64,000 nt of DNA from Acidovorax sp. Leaf191 (GCF_001424425.1 NZ_LMPT01000023.1:102514-166513), one strand, 5' to 3'; counted from the first letter of the stretch, positions 8,272 to 17,149 are shown. Program-made: numbers and translations. Notes: generated from the letters alone by a model not told the origin.

Positions 8272-8748
8272 TCAGCCCCACAGGCCGGGCTTGTTCACCA
8301 TCAGGTAGAACACCACGACCATCGCGATGAACGCGGGGTAGCCCAGCGCTTCCCACCAGCGGGCGCAGCGCCAGTACTGCGGGGGCAGGGCGCTGCCTGT
8401 GCACGCAGCCTCTGCCGCCATGTCGCGCATGCGCAGCTGCAGCCACACCACCGGAAGCCAGCAGGCGCCCGCCAGCACATACAGCCCCAGTGACAGCGCC
8501 AGCCACGGCGTTGTCAAAGGCAGGCCCAGCATGTACGCCATGCCCAGCCCTGTGGCGGGCTGTACGAACACCGTGGGCGTGGTGAACCACCAGTCCGCCC
8601 GCACCACCAGCCGCGTGACCACGGCCTGCGCCTGCACGTTGCCGCTGCGGTTGGTGAAGAACATGTAGAACGCCGAGCCCAGGCCCGTGCCCACCAGCAG
8701 CATGCTGGAGACGATGTGGATCCACTTGAGGGTGAGGTACAGGCTCAT
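8272..8748 (-). CDS. DUF2269-family membrane protein
   Basis: 158 residues with four hydrophobic segments, opening MSLYLTLKWIHIVSSMLLVGTGLGSAFYM, the pattern of the DUF2269 family; conserved His near the first helix (WIHIVSS). Function is unknown. It is the last gene of a five-gene unit; its ATG overlaps the stop of the upstream DoxX-like gene (ATGA), indicating translational coupling. It is followed about 40 bp later by a family C repeat shared with the convergent tupA end. Confidence 0.75.
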   Translation of the reverse strand: MSLYLTLKWIHIVSSMLLVGTGLGSAFYMFFTNRSGNVQAQAVVTRLVVRADWWFTTPTVFVQPATGLGMAYMLGLPLTTPWLALSLGLYVLAGACWLPVVWLQLRMRDMAAEAACTGSALPPQYWRCARWWEALGYPAFIAMVVVFYLMVNKPGLWG

Positions 8749-9143
8749 GGTCGGCTTGTTGGCGCAGCGTGCGGCGTGGCCTGCAGCAGCACCCACAGGA
8801 TGGCGGCGATGGGCAGGTTCTTGGTCAAGGGCCCCAGCGGGTGCAGCCACAGGTCGGGCTGGATCACCGTGGCCAGCACCGTCACGGTGGCCATCAGCGC
8901 CAGCGCGGCGGCATACGCGGCGCGGCCCGGGCGTAGCGCCATCCACACGCCCAGCACCGCATCGGCAGCGGCGCCGCCCAGGATGAGTGCAGCGGTCCAG
9001 CGGGGCGTCTTCAGCGCGGCCGGCAGGCCGGCCAGCAGGTCGCGGCTTTGGCCGTGCAGCTCCCACACGCTGACGACAGCCGTGATGAGCCACACGGCCA
9101 CGAGGCTGTAGCGCAGCAGGCGCAAGGTTGCTTGCGGGAACAT
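8745..9143 (-). CDS. DoxX-like small membrane protein
   Basis: 132 residues with four hydrophobic segments: LLRYSLVAVWLITAVVSVW, an alanine-rich pair, and a C-terminal PIAAILWVLL. This matches the DoxX-like family often found fused to or next to NAD(P)-binding epimerase-like proteins, as here. The ATG at 9143 overlaps the upstream stop (TGATG), which fixes the start against a longer open frame. Biochemical role unknown. Confidence 0.7.
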   Translation of the reverse strand: MFPQATLRLLRYSLVAVWLITAVVSVWELHGQSRDLLAGLPAALKTPRWTAALILGGAAADAVLGVWMALRPGRAAYAAALALMATVTVLATVIQPDLWLHPLGPLTKNLPIAAILWVLLQATPHAAPTSRP

Positions 9144-9685
9144 CAGCGGGCTGGGGGCGTTGTGGCAGCAGCGTGTACCGGCACCACGGGCAGTTCGTAC
9201 CGACTTTGCTGCCACGTGTGGATATCGTTCGAATGGTGCTGCAAGAATTTCTCCAGGCGCTGGAAGCGATCACGTGTTTTGCGGACGAACACCCAGTTCA
9301 CCAGGGGTTCCATGAACCACCGCAAGAGCCTTGGACCGGTGCGGAATGTGTAGGTGTATACCAGCTGCGAGTTGCCGGAGCCCACGGGTTCGTGGCGCAT
9401 CGATGCAGCCCAGTGCACAAACGGGAAAGAACGTCCGACCATGGTTGCCGCTGCCAGTAGGGGGCGGTCGTACTGTATGAAGCGGGTACGCATCGACAAC
9501 GTGCGCAGAGCGCCTGCACCGGCGTTCTCCGTCATTGCGCCCACGCTGGGGCAGCTCGAACCATCCAGTACCTGCGTATCACGCACCAGAGAATCCCACT
9601 GAACTTTCCACTCATGGTAGTGAAATGCATCGAACACGATGTCTGCGCGTGCAGGCATAGGGAACGTCAACTTTCCGTGGGCCAT
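9143..9685 (-). CDS. SRPBCC-superfamily protein (polyketide cyclase/START-like)
   Basis: 180 residues. Opens with a beta strand and HGKLTFPMPARADIVFDAFHYHEWKVQWDSLVRD, typical of START-like lipid- or small-molecule-binding folds, and ends with the long C-terminal helix (RDRFQRLEKFLQHH). No catalytic residues can be assigned. Start overlaps the stop of the upstream saccharopine-dehydrogenase-like gene (TAATG). The set of NAD-binding protein, SRPBCC, DoxX-like and DUF2269 proteins suggests modification or handling of a hydrophobic compound at the membrane, which is inference. Confidence 0.75.
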   Translation of the reverse strand: MAHGKLTFPMPARADIVFDAFHYHEWKVQWDSLVRDTQVLDGSSCPSVGAMTENAGAGALRTLSMRTRFIQYDRPLLAAATMVGRSFPFVHWAASMRHEPVGSGNSQLVYTYTFRTGPRLLRWFMEPLVNWVFVRKTRDRFQRLEKFLQHHSNDIHTWQQSRYELPVVPVHAAATTPPAR

Positions 9686-10812
9686 TAGGCTTCTTCCACC
9701 ACATCGGTCACCATGCCCCAGCGTTCGAATTCAGGCGCGAAGGATTCGAGTGCGAGCAGGCCCGTGCTGGTGTGCGCACCCAGCGGCAAGGGGTTGCCGG
9801 CCGCCAGGCGCCGCGCGAGCAGGATGGCGGCCATGCACGGGATCTCCGGGCCGTGGTCGTGGTCGGCCGCGATGTGCCAGGCGCGGCGGCGCGTGTGGCC
9901 GTGGGCATCCGTGCCGGCCACGCGCACCACCATGCCGCCCAGCGGCGTGCCCAGCACGTCCAGCACGCCGCCCGCGCGGTGCAGCAGCCCGGCCAGGCGC
10001 TCGGGGTGCGGCAGCAGGCCCCAGTGGCGCAGCGCGGCGATGGCGGCGAAGCTGCGCTGCGCCAGGCCCACCTCCAGCGCGGCTCGGAACACCACGCGGT
10101 CGCGCACCTGGTAGCGCTGTGGGAACAGCTCCAGGTCCGGGATGTCGCACACCGCGGCCAGGCGGGGCCGCAGCCGCTGGAAGTGCACCGGCACTGGGTC
10201 GGCCCACCCGCGTCGGGGCTGCCACCGGCCGCCGTCCCACACCGGGATGGGCACGCCGCAATAGCTCAGCACCGCCGCCAGCGTGGCCTGCCCGCGCGGT
10301 GCGCGCTGGGCGGGGGCGATGCAGATGTCGATGCTGTCGATGTGCTGCCAGCCGGCGCACAGGTGGTCGATGACGGCGGACGACAGCGCGGGCACGGTGC
10401 TCGCGCCCGTGACGGCGGTGCGCTGCGCCGCAGCGAAGGTGCCGTGCACCGCCGCCGGGAAGTCGCACACGAAGCGGCGCCCGTCGGCCAGGTCGATGTA
10501 GTGCGCCCCGGCCTCGGCCGCTGCCTGCGCCACGGCATAGGCCTGCGCCTGGAACGGGCCGGCCGTGTGGATGACCAGGCCCACGTCCCAGGCGCGCAGC
10601 TGGTCGGCCAGGCCCGGGGCCTGGTGGTCCAGCGCCACGCCGCGTGCGCCGTGGTGCAGCGTGTCTGCCAGCGCTTGCGCGCGGGCTGCATCGCGGCCTG
10701 CCACCAGCAGGGTCATGTGGTGGTGCTGGGACGGGTCGCCTGCCAGGGCGCGGCAGATGCGCGCGCCGAAGTTGCCATAGCCGCCCAGGACCAGTGTGGT
10801 GAGTGTTTTCAC
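9685..10812 (-). CDS. Saccharopine dehydrogenase-like NAD(P)-binding oxidoreductase
   Basis: 375 residues with an N-terminal Rossmann fingerprint VLGGYGNFGARICRAL (about 8-23) and a second conserved block LVIHTAGPFQAQAYAVAQAAAEAGAHYIDLAD, both characteristic of saccharopine dehydrogenase-like (trans-enoyl-reductase-like) proteins. Real lysine-pathway activity is unlikely; family members act on diverse substrates. The start is GTG inside a GTGA overlap with the upstream EAL gene. The frame is open far upstream, but that part is a shadow of the EAL gene. Confidence 0.82.
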   Translation of the reverse strand: MKTLTTLVLGGYGNFGARICRALAGDPSQHHHMTLLVAGRDAARAQALADTLHHGARGVALDHQAPGLADQLRAWDVGLVIHTAGPFQAQAYAVAQAAAEAGAHYIDLADGRRFVCDFPAAVHGTFAAAQRTAVTGASTVPALSSAVIDHLCAGWQHIDSIDICIAPAQRAPRGQATLAAVLSYCGVPIPVWDGGRWQPRRGWADPVPVHFQRLRPRLAAVCDIPDLELFPQRYQVRDRVVFRAALEVGLAQRSFAAIAALRHWGLLPHPERLAGLLHRAGGVLDVLGTPLGGMVVRVAGTDAHGHTRRRAWHIAADHDHGPEIPCMAAILLARRLAAGNPLPLGAHTSTGLLALESFAPEFERWGMVTDVVEEA

Positions 10813-12542
10813 GAATGAGAGGGATGAACGGAGTGCAGAAAGTCGGGCCCGGAGGCGCGCGACGCGGACAGCACCGGCGCCGCCGCAGCGCTGCCAGCGG
10901 CCGCCCGGGTGGTGTGGGAGAGCAGGGCCTGCAGTGCCTTGCGGCGCGGCTGCATCTCGTTGGCGTACCAGGCCGGCACGCTGGCCGATGCCATGGGCTT
11001 GCTGTACAGGTAGCCCTGGATGGCGTGCAGGCCCGCGGCCGCCACGGCTTGCAGTTCGTCCGCGGTCTCCACGCCCTCCACCACCACCGACAGGCCGAAC
11101 TCGCGGGTCAGCGCCCCGATGTGCCGCAGCAGCGACTGCCTGCGCGCATCGCTGGCCAATTGCTGCACGAACAACCGGTCGCACTTGACGCCCGCGATCG
11201 GCAGGTCCGCCAGCATGCCCAGCGACGAGTAGCCGGTGCCGAAGTCGTCCATCACCACCGCGATGCCCAGCGTGCCCAGCGCCTGCAGCGCATCCACCAT
11301 GGGTGCACCCAGCGCGATCACGGCGTGCTCGGTCATCTCCAGCCGCAGCGCGTGGTGCGGCAGGGCGCGCTGCGCGAGTTCTGCGCGCAGCCAGTCGCAA
11401 AATCCGGGCGCCAGCAGCGTGCTGGGTGCCACGTTCACGCTGATGGTGATCTGAAGCAGCCCTTGTTCGCGCCAGGCGGCCAGGCAGTCCAGCGCGTTGC
11501 GCAGGATCATGCGGTCCACATCGGCAGTGCGGCCCTGCAGCTCGCAGGCCAGCAGAAAGATCTCGGGGTTGAGCGGGCCCAGGGCCGGGTCTTTCACGCG
11601 CAGCAGCGCCTCGAACTGCACGCCGGGCTGGCGCAGGTCCACGATGGGCTGAAAGTGCAGTGCCAGCCGGTCGGGCTGCAGCAGGTCGTGCAGCCGGTCG
11701 GCGATGAGCGACAGCTGCATGTCGCGCTCGGGGTTGTGCGCCATGTTGGACGCCCGCATCATCGACAGCCCGCGGCGCAGCAGCTGCTGGCGGCCTGCAT
11801 CGAAGTGCATGTTGCGCAGCTGCTCCACGGCCAGCGCCGTGCCGAACACCAGCACGCAGACCAGCAGCGCGCTGTTGTGCGCCGTGTCGCCAGCCGGGAC
11901 GCTGAGCAGGCCGAACGTGTTGACCAGCAGCCAGTGCAGCAGCAGGATGGCCGCGCCGCACACGGCTTTTTCTTCCCACGACCGGCGCAGCAGATGGGGT
12001 GTGAGGACGCTCATCTTCACCGCCCGGTGGCGGATGGATGTCCAGGTGGCCAGGCACAGCGCAATGGCAGCCGCCAGCACGATCGCCGTCCAGTTCACCG
12101 TGGCAAAGCTGCGCACCAAGTCCTGCGTGATGGTGAAGTGCGCCAGCAGCATGCCCGCCGCCAGGCAGGCCCCCGCCATCGCGATGTGCAGTTTTCGGGC
12201 GCTGGTGCTCAGCGTCGGTATGGTCAGGCGCGTGCTCACCGCCATGATGATGAGCCCGCTGAGGGCGGGCACCAGGTCGAGTGCCACCGCGTGGTGCGCC
12301 AGCTCTTCATACAGAAAGAGGCCCACCACATCCAGCGCCCACACGATGCAGCCGATGCCCAGCGATGCGTGCGATGCACTCACGCGCCGGCTGGGCGGGT
12401 CGGCCGAGAACGCCGTGTGCTCCACCAGGCGCTGGCACACGTGCACCACCAAAGACGCAGTCACCCAGAACAGCAGGCCCTGCAGCGGCGCAGGAAAACC
12501 CACCCCGAACGCCTGCGCGGCGTCATGCCAGATTGAAACCAT
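10809..12542 (-). CDS. EAL-domain c-di-GMP phosphodiesterase with degenerate MHYT-like membrane domain
   Basis: 577 residues. The N-terminal 240 residues hold about seven hydrophobic segments. Two stretches (GIGCIVWALDVVGLFLYEE, 62-80, and GMLLAHFTI, 130-138) align with MHYT sensor repeats but lack the Met-His-Tyr-Thr residues. The C-terminal EAL domain looks active: E311 in EALLR, N370, E402, DD at 432-433 in DDFGTGYSS, K453 and E489 in VEGVE. There is no GGDEF domain. It should hydrolyse c-di-GMP to pGpG. It is the first of five overlapping genes and overlaps the next one by GTGA. The ATG at 12542 was chosen because upstream codons are Pro/Arg noise. Confidence 0.85.
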   Translation of the reverse strand: MVSIWHDAAQAFGVGFPAPLQGLLFWVTASLVVHVCQRLVEHTAFSADPPSRRVSASHASLGIGCIVWALDVVGLFLYEELAHHAVALDLVPALSGLIIMAVSTRLTIPTLSTSARKLHIAMAGACLAAGMLLAHFTITQDLVRSFATVNWTAIVLAAAIALCLATWTSIRHRAVKMSVLTPHLLRRSWEEKAVCGAAILLLHWLLVNTFGLLSVPAGDTAHNSALLVCVLVFGTALAVEQLRNMHFDAGRQQLLRRGLSMMRASNMAHNPERDMQLSLIADRLHDLLQPDRLALHFQPIVDLRQPGVQFEALLRVKDPALGPLNPEIFLLACELQGRTADVDRMILRNALDCLAAWREQGLLQITISVNVAPSTLLAPGFCDWLRAELAQRALPHHALRLEMTEHAVIALGAPMVDALQALGTLGIAVVMDDFGTGYSSLGMLADLPIAGVKCDRLFVQQLASDARRQSLLRHIGALTREFGLSVVVEGVETADELQAVAAAGLHAIQGYLYSKPMASASVPAWYANEMQPRRKALQALLSHTTRAAAGSAAAAPVLSASRASGPDFLHSVHPSHS

Positions 12543-12603
12543 GTTGCCCCACCCCCGTTGTAGGCGGTCATCATACGACCCGGGGACGGGCCCACTGTTG
12601 CGC

Positions 12604-13704
12604 TCAGTTGACGATGGCCACGCCCTTGATCTGTGCATACACCGGCTTGCCCGCCACCAGGCCGAGCGCCTGGGCCGAACGCTCGGTGACCCGCGCCAAC
12701 AGCCGCGTGGGCCCGGCGTCCAGCGCCACCATCAGCTGGCCCGGGCTGTCGTGCGCCACGTGGGCCACCGTGGCAGGCAGGATGTTGAGGATGCTCGTGC
12801 CTGCAGGCGGAGTGAGCGCAATGCTCACGTCCCGCGCCTGGATGCGCAGGCGGATCGGCGCGCCCACCGCATGCGCACCGGGGCTCACCAGCAGCAGCTG
12901 TCCGCCCGCGAAAGCCACCGTGGTGACCAGGTCGTGGTCGTCGTGCTGCATGACCTGGCCTTCGATCACCGTGGCGGCGGCGTCGCCATGGGCCAGGGGC
13001 AGGTCGAGCCGCACGAGCAGTTCGGCGGTGGGGCCGTGGGCGCGCACGCGGCCATCGTCCAGCAGCACCATGTGGGCGGCCAGGCGGGCCACTTCATCGA
13101 TGGCGTGGCTCACGTACAGCACCGGGATGTCGAGTGTGCGGTGCAGTGTGTCGAGGTAAGGCAGGACCTCGGCCTTGCGCTGCGCATCCAGCGCGGCCAG
13201 GGGCTCGTCCATGAGCAGCAGGCGCGGGCTGGTGGTGAGGGCCCGCGCAATCGCCACGCGCTGGCGCTCGCCGCCCGACAGGGCCTGGGGCTTGCGGTCC
13301 ATGAGGTGGTGGATGCCCAGCAGATCCACCGCTTGCTCCAGCGCCACCTGGCGGCGCGCCGGCGGCGTGCGCTTTTGGCCGTAGCCGATGTTGCCCTGCA
13401 CCGTGAGGTGGTCGAACAGGCTCGCTTCCTGGAACACATAGCCCAGAGCGCGCTCGTGCGTGGCCCGCCAGATGTGCTGTGCGTCGTCCTGCCAGGTCTC
13501 GCCGTTGACCTGCACGTGCCCCGGCTGCGCACGCTCCAGGCCCGCGATGGCGCGCAGGCAGGTGGTCTTGCCGCAGCCCGAGGGGCCGAACAGCGCGGTC
13601 ACCCCGCGCCCGGGCAGGCGCAGGTCCACATCCAGCGTGAAGCCGGGGCGTGCCAGGTGCAGGCGCGCCTCGATCTGCTGAGAACTCGGTGGGTTGGCGC
13701 TCAT
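12604..13704 (-). CDS. modC: Molybdate ABC transporter ATP-binding protein (ModC)
   Basis: 366 residues. Walker A GPSGCGKT at 40-47, Q-loop VFQEASLFDHLTV, signature LSGGE at 142-146, Walker B LLLMDEP at 162-168, and a C-terminal TOBE/Mop domain (about 295-365, containing LNILPATV and SAQALGLVAGKPVYAQIKGVAI) that binds molybdate as an internal sensor. Last gene of modABC; its ATG overlaps the modB stop (TGATG). The family and role are clear. Confidence 0.95.
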   Translation of the reverse strand: MSANPPSSQQIEARLHLARPGFTLDVDLRLPGRGVTALFGPSGCGKTTCLRAIAGLERAQPGHVQVNGETWQDDAQHIWRATHERALGYVFQEASLFDHLTVQGNIGYGQKRTPPARRQVALEQAVDLLGIHHLMDRKPQALSGGERQRVAIARALTTSPRLLLMDEPLAALDAQRKAEVLPYLDTLHRTLDIPVLYVSHAIDEVARLAAHMVLLDDGRVRAHGPTAELLVRLDLPLAHGDAAATVIEGQVMQHDDHDLVTTVAFAGGQLLLVSPGAHAVGAPIRLRIQARDVSIALTPPAGTSILNILPATVAHVAHDSPGQLMVALDAGPTRLLARVTERSAQALGLVAGKPVYAQIKGVAIVN

Positions 13705-14384
13705 CACGACACCATCGACGCCCGGCGCCGCGTGAGGTTCAGGCCCAGCAGCACCAGGAAGGAAAACACGACCATGCCCCCGGCCAGCCAGTGCGCCTGC
13801 GTGTACTCCAGCGCTTCCACATGGTCATAGATCTGTACCGACACCACGCGCGTCACGCCGGGGATGTTGCCGCCCAGCATCAGCACCACGCCGAACTCGC
13901 CCACCGTGTGCGCAAAGCTCAGGATCGCCGCGGTGATGAAGCCTGGGCGGGCCAGCGGCAGCGCCACGGTGAAGAACCGGTCCAGCGGCCCGGCGCCCAG
14001 CGTGGCAGCGGCTTCGAGCGGCCGCCGGCCGATGCTCTCGAACGCATGCTGCAGCGGCTGCACCGCGAACGGCAGCGAATAGATGAGCGAGCCCGCCACC
14101 AGCCCCCAGAAGGTGAAGGGCAGGGTGCCCAGCCCCAGGCTCTGCGTGAACTGCCCGATGGGCCCATGCGGCCCCATCGTGACCAGCAGGTAAAAGCCGA
14201 TCACCGTGGGCGGCAGCACCAGCGGCAGCGCCACCACGGCGGACACCGGCCCGCGCCAGCGCGACGGCGTGTGCGCCAGCCACCAGGCCAACGGCGTGCA
14301 CAGCACCAGCAGCAGCGCCATGGTGGTGCCGGCCAGGCGCAGCGTCAGGCCGATGGCCGCCAGATCGGCGCTGGAAAAGGGCAT
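13704..14384 (-). CDS. modB: Molybdate ABC transporter permease (ModB)
   Basis: 226 residues with about five to six spans and the ModB signatures LPLVLPPTVIGFYLL and the EAA loop (EAAATLGAGPLDRFFTVALPLARPG), followed by SFAHTVGEFGVVLMLGGNIPG. Start at the ATG giving MPFSSADLAAIGLTLRLA, the usual ModB N-terminus; an upstream GTG adds 19 residues without support. Lies 62 bp after modA and overlaps modC. Confidence 0.94.
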   Translation of the reverse strand: MPFSSADLAAIGLTLRLAGTTMALLLVLCTPLAWWLAHTPSRWRGPVSAVVALPLVLPPTVIGFYLLVTMGPHGPIGQFTQSLGLGTLPFTFWGLVAGSLIYSLPFAVQPLQHAFESIGRRPLEAAATLGAGPLDRFFTVALPLARPGFITAAILSFAHTVGEFGVVLMLGGNIPGVTRVVSVQIYDHVEALEYTQAHWLAGGMVVFSFLVLLGLNLTRRRASMVS

Positions 14385-14446
14385 GGAGCGTCGGAAAGTG
14401 TCTTGGAAGTCGGGAAGGGGTGCCAGGCGATTTGCGCACACGCCCT

Positions 14447-15238
14447 TCAGAAACTATAGCCGTAGGACTTGATGATGGCGCGGGCCTTGTCGCCGCGCAG
14501 GTACTGGAGCAGCGCCGTGGCCGCCGCGCTGTCCTTGCCCGGCGTGAGCAGCGCCGCATCCTGGCGGATGGGCTCGTGCAGATCCGCCGGCACCTGCCAG
14601 GCCGAGCCGCTGGTGATCTTGCCGTCGGCCATCACCTGCGACAGCGCCACGAAGCCCAGTTGCGCATTGCCCGTGGCGACGAACTGGTGCGTCTGGGCAA
14701 TGTTCTCGCCCTGCACGAAGCGCGGCTGCAGCTGCGCGGTCACGCCCAGCTTGTCCATGGTCTGCATGGCGGCCAGGCCATAGGGCGCGAGTTTGGGGTT
14801 GGCGATGGCCAGGTGCTTGAAGTCGCCGGTCTTGAGCACGGCGCCCTGCGCATCCACATAGCCGGGCTGCGCGCTCCACAGCACCAGCGTGCCGATGGCA
14901 TAGGTGAAGCGTGCGTTGGCCACGGCCTTGCCTTCCTTCTCCAGCCGGGCGGGCGTGGTGTCGTCGGCCGACAGCAGGATCTGGAACGGCGCGCCGTTGG
15001 TGATCTGTGCGTAGAACTTGCCGGTGGCGCCGAACGACAGCTCGGCCTTGTGGCCGGTGTCGGCCTCGAAGGCGGTGGCGATCTTCTGCATGGGGGCCGT
15101 GAAGTTGGCGGCCACGGCGACCGACACGGTGTCGGCATGGGCCGACGGCAGCAGGGCGGCGAACAGTCCCGTGGACAGGCTGGTGGACCAGCCGATGGCG
15201 GTGAGGATGCGGGGCAGGGAGGCAAGGCGATGCAGCAT
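14447..15238 (-). CDS. modA: Periplasmic molybdate-binding protein (ModA)
   Basis: 263 residues with a signal peptide (hydrophobic core ILTAIGWSTSLSTGLFAALL, cleavage after AHA). The mature protein begins DTVSVAVAANFTAPMQKI, the standard ModA opening, and contains the oxyanion-binding FGATGKFYAQI and VLWSAQPGY segments. It delivers molybdate to ModBC. First gene of modABC; a perfect ModE-type palindrome lies 19-43 bp upstream of the start codon. Confidence 0.95.
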   Translation of the reverse strand: MLHRLASLPRILTAIGWSTSLSTGLFAALLPSAHADTVSVAVAANFTAPMQKIATAFEADTGHKAELSFGATGKFYAQITNGAPFQILLSADDTTPARLEKEGKAVANARFTYAIGTLVLWSAQPGYVDAQGAVLKTGDFKHLAIANPKLAPYGLAAMQTMDKLGVTAQLQPRFVQGENIAQTHQFVATGNAQLGFVALSQVMADGKITSGSAWQVPADLHEPIRQDAALLTPGKDSAAATALLQYLRGDKARAIIKSYGYSF

Positions 15239-15256
15239 GGCGGCGCGGCGCGGGTA

Positions 15257-15281
15257 GCGCTATTCATGAATGGAATAGCGC
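15257..15281. promoter_or_regulatory. ModE-type operator upstream of modA
   Basis: Perfect inverted repeat with 9-bp arms GCGCTATTC and GAATAGCGC separated by 7 bp. It matches the layout of E. coli-type ModE boxes (CG-N-TAT arms around a 6-8 bp spacer). It lies between modA and the divergent hydrolase gene, where a ModE-molybdate dimer would block the modABC promoter. A modE gene is present 900 bp away. Confidence 0.8.
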
Positions 15282-15402
15282 GAGTATATGCAGATCGCTG
15301 TGGTGTGCTGGTGGGGCCAGGGGGGCCGGCTGCGCCGGGTCAGGCCAATGGAGGCAGCCGCACCGGCCAGGCCGCAGTCGGCTGCGCTGTAAGCTTTGGC
15401 GG

Positions 15403-16107
15403 ATGCAAGAGCAAGAATTTCAGGTGCTGTGCAAAGGCAGGGCGCTGCATGGAACAGCTTTTCACGGCATTTCGCCACAACCCCCGCGCACGCTGGCCCT
15501 GCACGGTGGCGGGCGCTCGTCGCGCCAGGGCTACCGGCCTCTGCTGACCTACTTGGCGGGCCAGGATCAATCTGCGGCGGCGTTCGATTTCGCGGGCCAG
15601 GGCGACAGCCCGGGGCCGATGTCCGACTCCAGCCTGGACGACCGTGTGGCGCAGGCGCTGGCGGTGGTGGAGAGGCTCGGCCTGCAGCCGCCGGTGTCGC
15701 TCATCGCCAGCAGCATGGGCGGCCACATCGCGTGCAGCCTCATCCCGCGCCTGATGCCTGCGGCCATCGTGCTGTTCTGCCCGGCCGCGTACGAGGCCGC
15801 GGCGCAGCCGGTGGCTTTCGGGCCGGCATTCCAGCAGCTCATTCGCACCACCACGGCCTTTGCGGCATCGCCCGCGTTCAGCGCGCTGGAGCAATTCGAA
15901 GGCCGGCTGTTGCTGGTGCTGGGCGAGCACGACGCAGTGATCCCCCGGGAGGTCGAGCACGGGTACATCACCCGGGCCACGCGGGCGCGCAGCGTGGAGG
16001 TGATCCGCCTGGCAGGGTCGGGCCACGCGCTGCATGCCTGGCTGCAGGACCACCCCGCGGACCGTGGGCACGTGTTTGGCCGCGTCCTGGCCACGCTGCG
16101 CGGCTAG
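15403..16107 (+). CDS. Alpha/beta hydrolase
   Basis: 234 residues with the alpha/beta hydrolase pattern: LHGGG oxyanion segment at 33-37, nucleophile S104 in the elbow ASSMGG, acid D177 in GEHDAV and H208 in AGSGHALH. No signal peptide, so cytoplasmic. It is transcribed away from modA, shares the intergenic region holding the ModE-type palindrome, and ends 60 bp before modE, so it may be cotranscribed with modE and controlled by it. Substrate unknown. Start chosen at the only ATG near the first strand; the Shine-Dalgarno is weak. Confidence 0.82.
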   Translation: MQEQEFQVLCKGRALHGTAFHGISPQPPRTLALHGGGRSSRQGYRPLLTYLAGQDQSAAAFDFAGQGDSPGPMSDSSLDDRVAQALAVVERLGLQPPVSLIASSMGGHIACSLIPRLMPAAIVLFCPAAYEAAAQPVAFGPAFQQLIRTTTAFAASPAFSALEQFEGRLLLVLGEHDAVIPREVEHGYITRATRARSVEVIRLAGSGHALHAWLQDHPADRGHVFGRVLATLRG

Positions 16108-16167
16108 GTGTGGTGCGACACTTGTGCTTGGCCGCCCGCGCCGCCTGGCCATCATCCTGAATCTTCC

Positions 16168-16974
16168 ATGTCCTCATCGCTGTCCATCTCGTCCGCACTG
16201 ACCCACGCGCTCACCGACAAGCGCATCGACATCCTGCGGCAGATCGGTGACACCGGCTCCATCTCGCAGGCGGCGCGGGTGGTGGGCGTGAGCTACAAGG
16301 CGGCGTGGCAGGCGGTGGACACGCTCACCAACCTGGCCGGTGCGGCGCTGGTCGCACGGGCCGTGGGCGGCGCGGGTGGGGGGGGCGCGCGGCTGACGGA
16401 GGCGGGGCAGCAGTTGCTGGCGGCTGCGGATGCGATGGCCCAGGCGCGGGGCGCCGTGCTCTCGCGCTGGCAGGCCACGCCGCATGCGGGCCCCGCGCTG
16501 GCGAGGCTGGCGGTGCGCACCAGCATGCGCAACCAGTGGCCCTGCGTGGTGCAGCGGCTCGAAGTGCTGGGGCAGATCGTGCGCGTGCACCTGGTGTTCG
16601 AGGCCGAGCTGGGCGATCTCGCGGGTGCGACGGTGCTCGCATCGCGCATCACCCGCGAGAGTGCGGAACTCCTGGGCCTGCAACCGGGGCTGGTGGTGCA
16701 GGCGCTGTGCAAGGCGACCGCGGTGCGGGTGGAGCGCCGGGCGGTTTCGCGCACCGATGCGGGCGCGCAGAGCGCCGCCACGGGCAGCTTTCGCCTGCCG
16801 GCCAAAGCCGTGCGCGTGGTGCGCGGCGAGTCAGGCGACGAAGTGTCGGCCCAGCTCGCTGCCGGCGTGCAGATGGTAGGCTTTGCCGCGGCGGGCAGCG
16901 GGCTGCGCGCAGGCAGCCAGGTGGAGCTGATCGTGGACGACAACGCGGTGGTGCTGGCGCTGGCCGAAGTCTGA
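16168..16974 (+). CDS. modE: Molybdate-dependent transcriptional regulator (ModE)
   Basis: 268 residues. The N-terminal winged helix (about 12-80) contains ILRQIGDTGSISQAARVVGVSYKAAWQAVDTL, nearly canonical for ModE. The C-terminal half holds two Mop/TOBE repeats (RNQWPCVVQRLEVLGQIVRVHL and AVRVVRGESGDEVSAQLAAGVQMVGFAA) that bind molybdate and dimerise. It would repress modABC when molybdate is plentiful. The ATG at 16168 (MSSSLSI) is preferred to an upstream in-frame ATG at 16108, because the residues between are Trp/Pro/Cys noise. Confidence 0.93.
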   Translation: MSSSLSISSALTHALTDKRIDILRQIGDTGSISQAARVVGVSYKAAWQAVDTLTNLAGAALVARAVGGAGGGGARLTEAGQQLLAAADAMAQARGAVLSRWQATPHAGPALARLAVRTSMRNQWPCVVQRLEVLGQIVRVHLVFEAELGDLAGATVLASRITRESAELLGLQPGLVVQALCKATAVRVERRAVSRTDAGAQSAATGSFRLPAKAVRVVRGESGDEVSAQLAAGVQMVGFAAAGSGLRAGSQVELIVDDNAVVLALAEV

Positions 16975-17028
16975 AGGGACCGCAGTCGGCTGTCTGCGCC
17001 GTGCGGCGCAATCTATGCAGATGCTATG

Positions 17029-17052
17029 GATTTGATAGCTGGTAGCGCTTGT
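17029..17052. repeat. Dispersed palindromic repeat family A, copy 2
   Basis: Half-element GATTTGATAGCTGGTAGCGC with CTTGTC following, in the 175-bp gap between convergent modE and the Fis-type regulator. The rest of that gap shows no gene. Confidence 0.65.
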
Positions 17053-17149
17053 CTACCCAGCGGCAGACCACGTTTTTATTCAAGAAATTTGAGTCCTTGC
17101 GGGCGTGGGCGCACCGCGCATGCCCGTAGCGTGTGCCCGCCGTCTGCGC

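Noticed and set aside
9685..12057. A single 790-codon gene covering the saccharopine-dehydrogenase-like protein and more
   Set aside because: The N-terminal 410 codons are a Pro/Arg/Ala shadow of the EAL gene in another frame; the real start is the GTG at 10812 overlapping the EAL stop.
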